Source of the DNA: Zopfochytrium polystomum
Lineage: Eukaryota > Chytridiomycota > Chytridiomycetes > Chytridiales > Chytridiaceae
Length of the DNA stretch: 64,000 nt
Reading direction: 5' to 3'
Assembly: GCA_025765615.1 (NCBI GenBank)
Contig: JAIVFJ010000014.1
Span: forward strand, 495,001-559,000
Of the stretch, positions 43,090-54,153 are shown one piece after another. Numbering within the stretch: the stretch's first letter is position 1; each line of letters begins with the position of its first letter. The position numbers and the translations under genes were made by a program. The notes below the pieces were generated by a model that saw only the letters and a program-made list of their open reading frames with translations, was not told where the DNA came from and made no database searches.

Positions 43090-46000
43090 ATGGACTTGGG
43101 CCACCATCGCCGCGATGGCTCGGTGGGGAATCTGAAAGTCCCCAATGTCAACCTCAAGCTTTTACTGGTTGCGATAGTGCCTGTGGTGGCATATATTATT
43201 GTTGCATTTGCGTTCTTTTGTGTCGGACGGCGCTCCTCTCGTCCCGACGGCCAATCTCCGCACAAAAAGTATCATGGCTTTCTCTTCTCTCGCTCAAAGC
43301 GGAAAGCAAACTCAAGCTCTCCGGCGGGCAGCGCAGGGAAATCTGCCGAACCTCCAGAGAGGTTAACGCTGCAGGAAAAGGTCAAGTCGCGTCTTTCCAC
43401 CCTTTCGATTGGGGGCGGGTCGCTTTTCGCACGTTCGCCATCCAGTCAAGGGTCTACCAAGCATTATCGTCAGCCCAGCGACGCGCTGAGCGCTGTGATC
43501 AAGCCCCGCAGCATCGGAAGCGACAGTGCCTCTTCGACCAGTCCCGCCGGTCGCAGCGACACGATCGACATTGTGGATGCCCCGGGACACGGCTCAGACA
43601 GTCCGAATAACTGGGACAGCGTGGACAGGGACGCCCAACCGTTGGCGAAGCACCTTCGTTGGCAGAGCTCGGCCCCCGCGCTTATGGCCAAGGCGGATGG
43701 CTCCGGCCGTATCCCTCTTAGCCACACTGCGCTGCACAATTTCGTAACTTCGTTCAGACTCCCGCCTCCGTCAAATCGACCGTCGTCAGGTTTGAGCGAG
43801 GGAGACGGCTCGACCCTTCCCAAAACTCGCCATCAGCAACACAGCATCAGTGACCTCCCTGACCGCAGTCGACGCGTCGGAATCGTCCTTCAGGACTGCC
43901 CCGAAATGGTCGTTCTCCTCTTGTCCATTATGAACTGCAGTAGCGCTGTCCCGGTGAACGCGCACATGACGGACGACGAGGTCCTCGAAGAGCTTCGGGC
44001 ACTCCGCGTCCAGTGCGTCGTAGTCGGCCTGGACAACGCAGATTCGGTCGGTAAGGCGCTGACCCGAACGGGGCTCGACGTGCTGGTTCTCGTCCCGGAC
44101 GACCGAGTGATCGGCCTGTTTAGTCTGCGTCAGTTGATGCCCGTGTATGCGCAAAGCGCTCAAGACGAAATCACAGCCGAAGGTGGGCCAAAGTGGGCGG
44201 AAGACCCTGCTGAGGAGGAATCGTCCCACTCGCTGTCGTCCGAGGCGCTGGTGCTCCGCACCAGCGGCACCTCTGGCCGCAAAAAGACCGTCTGCTACAA
44301 ACTGGGCACCCTAATCCTCGGGTCAACGCAGGTCGCAAAGTCTTGGGGTCTCCAAGAGACCGACGCCTGCATCAATATGATGCCCCTTTATCACGTCGGA
44401 GGCATCGTCCGCAACATGCTCGCCCCAATCCTCGCCGGCGGCGCCGTTATCGTCACATCTGGATTCGACCCTCCCGCCTTTTGGGATATTGTCGACGGCC
44501 CCAAGCTGAGCGCTTCGGGAAACGCCGCCGGCCGTTTCGTCAGATCCCCGTCTTGGTACTACGCGGTGCCCACTATGCACATTGGTATTCTGGAGGAGGG
44601 TCGTCGTCGTTACGGAACGGCTGCGCGCGAGCGCACAGGAATCCGTTTGATTTGCAATGCCGGTGGCGCCATGCCGCACGGGCTTGCCGTCGAACTGCGC
44701 GAGTTCTTTGCGGGGGCAACTGTCCTGCCCAGCTACGGGATGACAGAGTGCATGCCCATTGCAACGCCGCCGCTTGACTACAAACTGGAGCGGCCAGGAA
44801 CAAGTGGCGTCTCTACAGGTAGGGTTTTCTTTCTGCAAACTTGTAGGATACTGTCTTACTCTTTCCTCTCGCCTTTTGTAAGGTGTCGAAATCGCCATCT
44901 ACGTCAACGGCGAGCGCGCGAAGCCGCACGTTGTTGGTCACATCTCGGTGCGGGGCCCCCCGCTTTTTGACGGCTACGAGGAGGACCCAAAGTCAACAGC
45001 GTCGGCCTTCAACCGGGACGGCTTCTTTGATACTGGCGACCTAGGTTACCTCGACGAAGATGGCTACCTCTTTGTCACCGGCCGTTCGAAAGAAGTCATC
45101 AATCGAGGCGGTGAGATTATTTCGCCCGTCGAGATCGAAGACGCTATTCGTACCCACCAAGGTGTCAAGGATGTGATTGCTTTCGTCGTGCCCCACAAGG
45201 TGTTGCAGGAAACCGTAGGCGTTGCGATAGTCCCTTCAGGTAGCGGCCCCAGAGTGGGCCTCTACGAGCTGCAAAGGTGCGTGACCTCCCCATATCTCCC
45301 TTTTGCACCCGTTGTGGTCTCGGCGCTCGCTCAAGCAAATTCTCTTGCAGATTCGTCTCAACCAACCTGCACCCCTCAAAGTGGCCGCAGCTCATCGTTT
45401 ACATGGACTCCATTCCAAAGACCCGAAACAACAAGCCTCTCCGCATCGGCCTTGCTCAGCGGCTCGGAATCGCTGAGCAAACAGAAATGACACCACTGGC
45501 TGACCGGCTCTTTGAAGCAACGTGTCCACCCACGTCAGCTCCGCTATCTGAGCCCATTTCCTGCCACGCCGTCTTCATGGACGCCGCAGCCCTGAGCGCA
45601 GCAGTCTCATCCGTCACTGGCATCGCCGAGCCCATCGCCTTCTTCCACGACCACCACATGACCCTATGCCTCCCCACAGCTTCTCCTGCGACCCTAATTC
45701 CTCCCACAGCTTCTCCTGCATCTGCCCTGCACGCAAGCACCCTGCTAAAGTCGCTCCGCGGCCACGTTCACGACTATCTGCTTCCCACCAAAGTCCTCTT
45801 CCTCGATGTCATCCCTCGGAGCAGAGACGGGAGCCCGGATTTTGAGGCGCTCAAGGCGACCGCTGCTCAAACCAGCTCGCTCCTCACAGGTGACATGAAG
45901 AGGCTTGCAGAGATCTTTCGGGAAGCACTCGGCGTCGAGGCGTTGCCAGAGCCGGATGATGACTTTTTCGCCCTTGGTGGGTCGTCGCTGAAGGCCGGGT

Positions 46001-48636
46001 TCTTGATGGGAAAGATTCGGTAAGTAGGAACGGTACTTCGTCGGTCCACCTCTATCTGACTCCTTGCCCCCCTCACCAGGAAAACGTTCAATGCGAGCTT
46101 GACACCGCTCACAATTTTCAGATTCCGAACACCAAGAGCGCTCCTTGAAGAGATTTACCGCGTCAGCAGAGGCGTACAGAGCAGCAGCGGAAGCTCCATA
46201 AGTGAGTCTGCAAAGAGCCATCACTCTGAAAGGGCCGCTTCGGAGAAGAGTTGCCCAACAGTGGCGTCCAAGTCGCCTATTGCGCCATTCACGCTCATCA
46301 TCCAGCTCATCCCGTTCGTCATCATCCGCCCTCTCCGGACATGCATGACCTGGCTATCGTTTGCGTTCATCTTGACCCTCCTCGAGCAAATCCCACCGTC
46401 AGCGGCAAACCAGGCGGCCGACCTCTCGATCAAAGCGCCGCTGTTCCGCGTGATCACCTTGATTCTCGCTCTTGGCATCAACGTCACGGTGCTCTGGACT
46501 GTGTTCCCGTTCTTTGCCATCTTGATGAAGTGGATCATCATTGGTCGATACAAACCTGGGCGTTACCCTCTCTGGGGAGCATACTACCTGCGGTGGTGGC
46601 TGGTCGACCAAATCTTTTTCGTGTTTGGCCGAGGCTTCTTTGGCGTTAGCTCGACCATGCTCGGCATCCACGCCAGGCTGATGGGCGCCAAAATCGGCAA
46701 AAAGGTTGCAATCGACAGCGCGACGCAGCTCGGCGAATTCGATCTGATCAAGATAGAGTCTGGGTGCGCGCTGGACACGGCGCGCATCCGGCCGTTCACC
46801 ATGGAGACGGGTTACATGGTCTTAAAGCCCATCATCATCGGCCAGGACTCTGTGATCAATGCAAAGTCAGTCGTCGCACCCGGTCACTCGGTCCCCAGCG
46901 GCACCGTCCTGCCCCCACTCAGCTCGTCATACGAAATCCAAGACGCCAGTCAGGAATTCGCCCCGCACTGCAGGTCGAGACTTCCCGACCCGCACTTTCT
47001 CGTCAAGGCCCTGATTGGATATCCAATCATCCTCCTGACGGCGCTTTTGGCGTACATCCCTTGGTTGGCTGTTATCTACCAAATGACGTCCATTCCGTAC
47101 CACGGCGGCGGTTTGCCAGTGAGCTCGATGGGCCGCGTCGTGCTTTACTTTGCGACCGACTACCGCATCATGTACCACATGCTCGCGATGGCCGTTAAAC
47201 ACGCCGTCAGCCCATTTCTGAAAATCATCGTCGTCATAATCATCAAGCGGCTGATCGTCGGCAAGTTCAAAGCAGGACCGGTCGACCCGCGGTCCCAGCG
47301 AACGCTGGTGCGGAGGTGGCTGATGAACCAACTTCTCGGAGACGGTTTGTTGTGCGGGGTGTACGATCTCGTCGGACGCCACTATGGCATAATCAGTTTG
47401 ATCTACCGCGCGCTGGGGGCGAAAATCGGCAGGCGCGTCTACTGGCCGGGCACGCCGCTGCGGATCACCGAGCTGGACCTGGTCGAGATCGGCGACGACG
47501 TGGTGTTTGGCTCCCGCTCCGAGTTCATCTTCACCAGCACCGACGGGTCGAAGCCTATTGTAATCCGATCCGGCGCAATGGTCGCCGACCGCTGCGTCCT
47601 CCTCGGCGGCGCCGTCGTGGGCCGAAACTGTGTCCTGGGAAGCGGCAGCCTCGCCCGCGCGGACACCCTGTACCCGGACGCGTCGGTCTGGATCGGGTCC
47701 CAGGGCGGCGGCGCAGTGCTTTGGAGCGACGGCAGCCCCGAGGAGGCTGCCGCCGACACCGTCAAACCGTTTGGCCGCGCGTTTTACCAAAAGCAGGCAC
47801 CTTTCTTCGTCTATCCGATGTGGTTCCTGGTCTGCTACAACGTCTTTCTCCGCGCCCTCGCCGCCGTCCTCCGCACGACGCCCGTCGTCGTTGGCGTGCT
47901 CCTCGCTGCCTACGAGTTCCGCCTGGTCCTGGAAGCGTGGTTCCACGCGCCGCGCGGGACGCCAGTACCGGACCCGACTGTCAAAGCGCTCCTCATCTTC
48001 TGCGGTGGGGTCACCGCGACCTTTGTGTCGACGACGCTGGTCACGACCGCGATGGACATTCTCGCGAAATGGGCCATCTTTGGGCGTCGGCGCGAAGGCT
48101 CGTACGACTGGGACAAGTCGTCGTACTGCCAACGCTGGCAGGTCTACCTCTCGCTGATCCAGCTGCGCATGGAGCCGCTGCAGCTCGTCCGCGGCTCCAT
48201 CTTCCTAGTGCTGTACTTCCGCGCGCTCGGCGCCGCCATCGGCCGCCGCGTCTGCCTGTACCCGACCGGCAGCGACCCCATGATGACCGAGCCCGACCTC
48301 GTCCGCATCGGCGACCACGCCTGCGTCGACGCCGCGAGCATCGTCGCACACATCAACAGCAAGGGGTTCTTCTCGCTCAACCCCATGCACGTCGGCTCGC
48401 GCGCCGTCCTCCGCGCAGAGTCGAGGGTCCTGTCCGGCGCGCGCGTGGAGGACGCCGCGACCTTGCTCGAACACACCCTCGTCGTCAGTGGTGATGTCGT
48501 CGACGACGGCGCCGTGTTGCAGGGGTGGCCCGCAGGAGAGTTTGACCCCGCGCGCGTCGCTGGCAGCGACGATAGCGACGGCGGCGATCCGCGGGGCGGG
48601 AGAGAGGACGTGAAGATTTTTGTGGAGCCCTGTTGA
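43090..48636 (+). CDS. membrane NRPS-like synthetase: adenylation, carrier, TM/beta-helix region
   Basis: Four exons, 43090-44818, 44883-45276, 45351-46019 and 46080-48636; 1782 residues. An N-terminal membrane segment (about 23-45, LLLVAIVPVVAYIIVAFAFF) is followed by a Ser-rich linker. The adenylation domain has RTSGTSGRKK (about 389), YGMTEC, DTGDLGYLDEDGYLFVTGR and KEVINRGGEI, and a C-terminal PKTRNNKPLR whose Lys fits the catalytic position. A phosphopantetheine carrier follows (FFALGGSSLKAG, about 915). The C-terminal 850 residues contain about six membrane segments and three hexapeptide-type left-handed beta-helix stretches (GAKIGKKVAIDS, GAKIGRRVYWPG, GAAIGRRVCLYP). This order matches the terminal domain of poly-lysine synthetase-like (Pls) NRPSs. 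The product cannot be predicted from sequence alone; an amino-acid homopolymer or a small amide is possible. Confidence 0.85.
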
Positions 48637-49602
48637 TGCGTGGTGCTGAGGCACTGGTGGAAAGGTGAAAGAATCTGCTGGTGTGAGGGGGTGGGGGTGG
48701 GAGGGCGGCGGTCTGAAGAACCCCGCGGATGTGTCCCCTTCTTGCCACTCGCATGCATTCCGCCGGGCCGCGAGCGACCTTTCCGCTGTCCGTATCACGC
48801 CGTGTCCTTTATCTGGGTCGTTTTCGTTCGATAAAGCGCTTGCGCTGTAACTATCCCCTATTTTCTTTTTTATCCGCGGCCGCTGTTCAGGGCCAGCGTG
48901 TTTCTCGTTTATACTCCCTCTCCTCATCCCTGTACGCACCACACGCAAAGCCTTCGCGCACTTTCGCTTTCTTCTCAGCGACTACTTGTTGTCTACCTTT
49001 TTTTTTTCTGTGTGCGGGAGGATGGTTGGCTGCCATGACCTGATTGACTCTAAAGATAGAGACTGATTTTTTGTTTTTTTTAAGGGTGGTACCCGACGCG
49101 GCATCGGTTGCGGTTGGCGGTCGCCGAGGAGAAGTCGGCCGTGGGGCGCGAGCTGCGCCGTGGGTTTGCGCGGAGTGAGGCGGAGCGGCTGCTTCGCGAA
49201 AGAGGTTGCCACGAGCCGATGGAGACCGGTCAACGAGTCGTGGGCGATGCACCTGCTGCTGCGGACGAGTGCCGAGCCGCGGAGTCGGAGTCTACCATCC
49301 GCTCGGGCGTGTTCACCGGTGGAGTTGAGGGAGGCCGTGCCTGACGAAGCCGCGAGAAAGACGAAAGCGTACGCCTCTGCGTTAAGGGTCTCGTCTCTTC
49401 GCTTATTGCAAAAGGTCGACTGCACAGAAAAAAGGCGGCTTGAACGAAGGGATGAAGTCGGACCACCCAGCAATCGAAACTAGTAAACTTATTGCAGTCG
49501 AAACGTTACACACAAATGCTCTTTCAACAGTGTCCGTACCCCTCCCCCCCTCCGCCCTCGACCCACTACTAATGAAGCCAGTCTGAGGCCCCGCAACGCA
49601 AC
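48637..49602. other. convergent 3' region
   Basis: Between the NRPS-like stop and the stop of the membrane protein gene on the minus strand. Open frames of 78-120 residues at 49100-49480 on both strands overlap each other and show no family signature. A small unknown gene cannot be excluded. Confidence 0.35.
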
Positions 49603-49880
49603 TTAATTTACAATCTGAAGATCCCCACCAGCACCACCAACATTACCACCAGCTGCCGGCCCCGCGGCAACCGCATCAACAGTGTAATTGCCGCACTCTG
49701 CCACGTACGTGGTGGACGCAGGAGTCACCCACGCGGTGGCCATGCAAGCTCCGTTCCCGTCGACCACCGTCACGCCGTACAAACGGAGCTGCTGGTCCAG
49801 TCGGCTTGACGAGCAGTTTGCCAGGTACGGAATCGTGTCCTACTTTCGGGGTTTAGAACGATTTTTGTGGTTGCGGAACG

Positions 49881-49911
<31 letters not shown>

Positions 49912-51162
49912 AAACCCCAAACTTTCTAACGCACGTTGCGAACAGTCAAGCAGAACCCCGACGCCACATTCCGCCAGCACCCGCCCGTCGAGTTGAACAG
50001 CAGCCCGCTCGCCGCGTCGCACGACGGCCCAACCAAGTACCAAAACGACGCGTTGCCCCCGCTCGTCCGCGTCGTGCCCACGCAGTTTGACGAGTTCACC
50101 CACCGCAGCCTAAACGCCGGTGGCACCGCCACCTCGCGCGGCAGCGGGCTCGGCGGGCTCGGCGGGCTCGGCGTCGCGAACCGGATGGGGTGGTCGTCGG
50201 ACCGCGACCGCGCGACTGCGACGGCGACGCCGGCGGCGATTGCCGCGGCGGCGACGAGGAGGGCGGCGGCGGCGACGACGGCGGCGAGGAGGGTGCGTTG
50301 TCGTGGGGTGCGTGCTGTGCGTGTGTGTGTGTTTTGTTTTGTTTTTTGAGGGGTGGGGATTGTGTGTCGGGGGGACGATGTCACAATGAGGGAAACAAAA
50401 AAAATAAAATAAAATAAAATAAAATAAAATAAAATAAAAATAAACACATAACAAAAGCGGGGGTCGCTCGCAAATCTCACCGCGGTCGGCCGGCTTGGCT
50501 GCTGCGACGGCGGCGGCGGCGGCGGCGTCGCTGTCGGCCTCGACCGGGTACGTGAACTCGTCGTCGTCCGGCGGCGGCGGCGGCTCCGGCGGCGGATGTG
50601 ACAGCGCGCAGGCCGCCAGCTCGCGCTCTGTCGCAGCAGCGGGCGGCGGCGGCGGCGGCTGGGCGGCGGCCTTGATGGGCTTGGCGTACCGCGCGAACGC
50701 CGAGGTCGGCGCCGCGGCTGCGAGCTCGATCGGGCCTGCGGCGTCGTTGAGGTCGCTTGCGGCGGCGGCCGGGTCGCGCGGCGGCGGCGACGGTGGCAGC
50801 AGCGGCGGGGCGAGGTAGACGGGCAGCGGCGCGTGGGCGGCGGCGACGGCGTCGCCGGTGAGCGGGGAGAATGGGATCAGGCCGTTGGGGTTGTGAGTGC
50901 GCCAGGGCGGCTTCTTCTCTCTGTCATCCGGCGCCACCTTGCGGGTGTCACCCCCGCCGCCGCCGGGGGGGGGTTCCTCCTCCTCCTGCTGCGCCTGCTG
51001 CTGCTGCGCCGCCCCCTTCACGTCATCATCGCCGCCGTCGCCGTCGCCGTCGTCGTCGTTGCTGGCTGGCTGTTGCGGGGCGTCGTCATGCTGCCGGTGC
51101 TCCTGTTGCTCCTGCAGTGCCAAATCTCGTGGCGTTGTCTTGCCGCCTGGGCCATCCCCCAT
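49603..51162 (-). CDS. single-pass membrane protein with Cys-rich ectodomain
   Basis: Three exons: 51162-50481, 50314-49935, 49839-49603; 432 residues. The first 227 residues are a low-complexity Pro/Ala/Asp/Gln-rich cytoplasmic part. An Ala/Val membrane segment (about 236-262) follows. The external domain of about 165 residues has six or more cysteines (SSNCVGT, GPSCDAA, GGCWRNV, GFCLTV, LANCSSS, GACMAT, AECGNY) and Asn-x-Ser/Thr sites. The pattern CLTV...LANCSSSRLDQQLRLYG recalls one lobe of a ricin-type beta-trefoil, but I cannot confirm a lectin. Intron 1 carries an AAAAT pentanucleotide repeat (about 50400-50440) and intron 2 a long A run. A Helitron lies immediately upstream of the start codon. 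Confidence 0.65.
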
Positions 51163-51330
51163 TTTTGCTTTTTCTCTTCTTTTGAGAAAAATTTTAGTGT
51201 TGGGGAAAGTCTTATGAACTGGCCAAAATTAAAAGATATGGGAAGGCTACGGCTTACCACCTCGCCCACAAGGATATTTTTAAGCCAGCACCCCAGATTT
51301 GTTTTTGCAACTTTTGCATTGCTGATGCAA

Positions 51331-52908
51331 TTATTGATCCAGCGAGTTTGAAAGAGTATCCAATCTTTGATCTTCTGACAAACTTGTTTGGAACCCTGGA
51401 CTCTCCCAGAGTGATGAAACCCTGTCATACAGAAAACCATTCACCATGAGGCCAGCCACGTTTTTCACACATGACAGCCACAAACATGAGCCCAGTTGTT
51501 GTTCTTTGGAGCCAATGTCAACATAAGCAGAAGCAAGTGTTTGCCCTTGACTCTTGTGAATTGTCATGGCATAGGCCAGCCTCAAGGGCAACTGTGTAAA
51601 TGCTCCTCTATTAGTGCCATCAACTGATATCAGAGAGATAGACACATATTTCTCATGTCCCTCAACACCATTGTCAAAAGAGGGACCAGGAGCTGCATAT
51701 TGGTCCATTTCAACCACCACAAACAGCAGCATTGCAGCATTGTCAGATCCAAAAAACTATATCTTGGCTTCCACATATTTGATGTTAGGGCAACCCTTGC
51801 CCCAATGGCAATGTAAATGAAGTTCTCCAAGTTTTGAAAGTCCTTGGAATCCTTACTTCTTGCATCTTCAGGATAATTGAGTGCAGTTACCCAAACAATT
51901 GGAGACTGAAGCTGCTGCAGCTGGGTGCAGTTATGCTCCTCAACTGAGGAGTTTGTGAAGAATAAATGCACTGAATTCCGAAATTGGTTTTGGTAAATCT
52001 CACATGCACCAGCCCTTTCATAACTGCAGTTGTTCATAAGAAATCTCCAGTGATCTTTTGTCATGATGCCATTGCACAATGCCCTTGGTTTGGGTCATGG
52101 CCAACAACCTGCTGATGATGGATTGTTGTGAGGCATGCAGTCTTGTTGAAAAGTTTATAGGAATGATAACCAGCCTTTCCTTGGTCTGTTTTTGCACTAG
52201 CGCCATTAAATAATGGAGTACCTCCAACTGGAGGTATCTGAGCCAAGTCTCCCACCAACAGGATAGAAAGGCCCAAAAATGGCACATCTGGCTTTACAAA
52301 TGCCTGCCTCAAGTGTGAGTCCATCTTGCGCATGATTTTGCAGCTGACCATTGAGTATTCAGCCACAATGAGCAGCCTCACATTGCGAAAAACCTGCTGA
52401 AGATTTCCAAGCGGTTTTCCTGAGATCAAGCCCCCCCTCTTTGATCCACGTATATCAAGCTTCAATAGAGAGTGGAAAGTTGTTCCTCCAATGGCAAACG
52501 CAGCTTTAGCTGTGAAGGCTGCACAAACAACTCATTTTGCAAAAAGCTGCTGGACAGAGCATTGATTACATGGGACTTCCCAGTGCCTGCAGTGCCATTC
52601 AGTATAACGAGGGACTGATTTTGATCCCTCATTTCATTCAACATGTGATCAAAAACCTGCTGTTGGACAGGATTCAGACTCTCTGGGCTGACATTAGGAG
52701 CCTTTGCACCTTCAGGGCCATCTCCCAGTGCTTGCTTGTTTTTTTCAACAAATTTGGTGCCCTCCTTAAGTTTCTCCTCTGAATACCTCAAACAATGGAT
52801 ACTCCAGTCATAGTTTGCTGCCAATGGTAGGTCCAATCCAAGTCTGTCAGACTGTGTGTTTTGTTGCACATCTGCCTGTGGAAGCTCATCTGCAGCATTC
52901 ATCCACAT
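51331..52908 (-). pseudogene. PIF1-family helicase part of the Helitron
   Basis: Fragments in several frames: LNPVQQQVFDHML and GTAGTGKSHVINAL (Walker A), LIVAEYSMVS (Walker B position, where working enzymes have DE), LLVGDLAQIPPVGG, and LAYAMTIHKSQGQTL (motif VI). The loss of the Walker B acidic pair and multiple frame changes mean the helicase is not functional. Confidence 0.8.
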
Positions 52909-53852
52909 TTCCCTAACCCTAAACCCTTACAACTACTTTCTGAGAGCTCTCACCACTTCTTTCATCAAGAGCTCCTTTCTTGACCTTATGCCCAATCCAA
53001 AAATCTTACAAGCTCATGTTGGCGTACAGAGCATTCATATCTCTTTTCATGTACAGTTTGAGCAATGTTGAGTCTGCAGCAGTGATTTCAGCAGGGGCAT
53101 CAGCAGCTTGCCTCATCACATCAAATCACTAAGAGTCAAAGTTGATGCTGACATGGACAAACTCCAATGAGCAGCTGACATGCTTGCCTCCAGAAAGGAG
53201 TCTGAATGTTTCACCTCCACCAATGTCCCTGCGCTACAGTGTTTGCAGCCTCATGGAGCAAAGAACCGTACAGGGGTCTTTATCATCTCCTGCTCGTTGA
53301 ACAACTGCATTGACTGTTGATATTTCTGCTGCGCTTTTCAGCCTTGGATGCATACTTGACCATATATTCAAACGCAACCCTCACATCAATAACAATTTGG
53401 AGGTCCACATTTCCTCTCCAATGGTGAAGCTGTAGAGGACAATGTGAAATGGATCATTTCTCCTGAGAACAATTTTTGCAGTGACCTTTCCAGAAACTTC
53501 TTCAAAAATTATGTGAGTGCTCTCACACACAGAGCAGGGAAATCTACACCCATCCCGCCTCTCTGAATAGCAGTATCCATTAGGCCTACAGACATGCTGC
53601 TGCACACAGTTGCACAATTCTTCATAATCCTTGGCCCTTCAGCTTGATCAAGTTTCCCTGAAATATCAACAGATGATGGATGGGGATCTGGCACAGTGCC
53701 AGTTGGATTCTGCACAGCCTGTCGTGGATTGTAGGCAGAGATGAGTGTGTCCACATAGTGGCAGACTCTTCTCTCAGCTGTCTTCCCTGCTTCAACAAGT
53801 TCACACAGACTTTCTGGATCAAGATTCTCCACTTCCAGTGCTTCTGGATTGG

Positions 53853-54153
53853 TGTCAGGAACATGGCAGGACAGGGCAAGGCAGACAAGGAACTGAGAGG
53901 AGTGATGATTGTATTGGAAACAATAATTCACTTGAGGGATGGGACAGGTCCCCCATCCCCCTTTATACCTTTTGAGAGTCTTCCTTGTCAAGACTCAAAG
54001 AAAGTTCCAGAAAGTAGTAAAACAATGATACCAATGATACCAATGACAACAAGACAAGTCAGGAAAGCAAAGAAAGTTCCAGAAGGTTCCACAAGGTTCC
54101 ATGAAGGAATGTTCTAGAAGGTTCCAGAGGTTTCCAGAGGGTGATTCATAACA
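53853..54153 (-). repeat. LTR-A copy 4, solo LTR inside the Helitron
   Basis: Plus-strand ends TGTCAGGAAC and ATTCATAACA, 301 bp. ATTGG flanks both sides (53848-53852 and 54154-54158), a perfect 5-bp target duplication. Helitron coding similarity resumes on each side, so the LTR arrived after the Helitron. Confidence 0.92.
54072..54124 (-). promoter_or_regulatory. heat-shock-element arrays in LTR-A copy 4
   Basis: Alternating GAA/TTC units at 54072, 54077, 54082, 54087 and at 54107, 54112, 54117, 54122, each set in exact 5-bp steps. The order and spacing match the other LTR-A copies. Confidence 0.7.

Noticed and set aside
46927..48132. 401-residue minus-strand frame opposite the NRPS-like gene
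   Set aside because: Antisense shadow in GC-rich coding DNA; Arg/Asp/Val composition without motifs.
47316..48494. 392-residue shifted frame inside the NRPS-like gene
   Set aside because: Arg/Pro-rich shadow of the beta-helix exon.
43090..48636. Bacterial contamination or recent transfer of the NRPS-like gene
   Set aside because: It has three GT-AG introns and the same base composition as neighbouring fungal genes; older transfer cannot be excluded.
50395..50445. AAAAT repeat as a regulatory element
   Set aside because: It lies inside an intron and is an ordinary pentanucleotide microsatellite.
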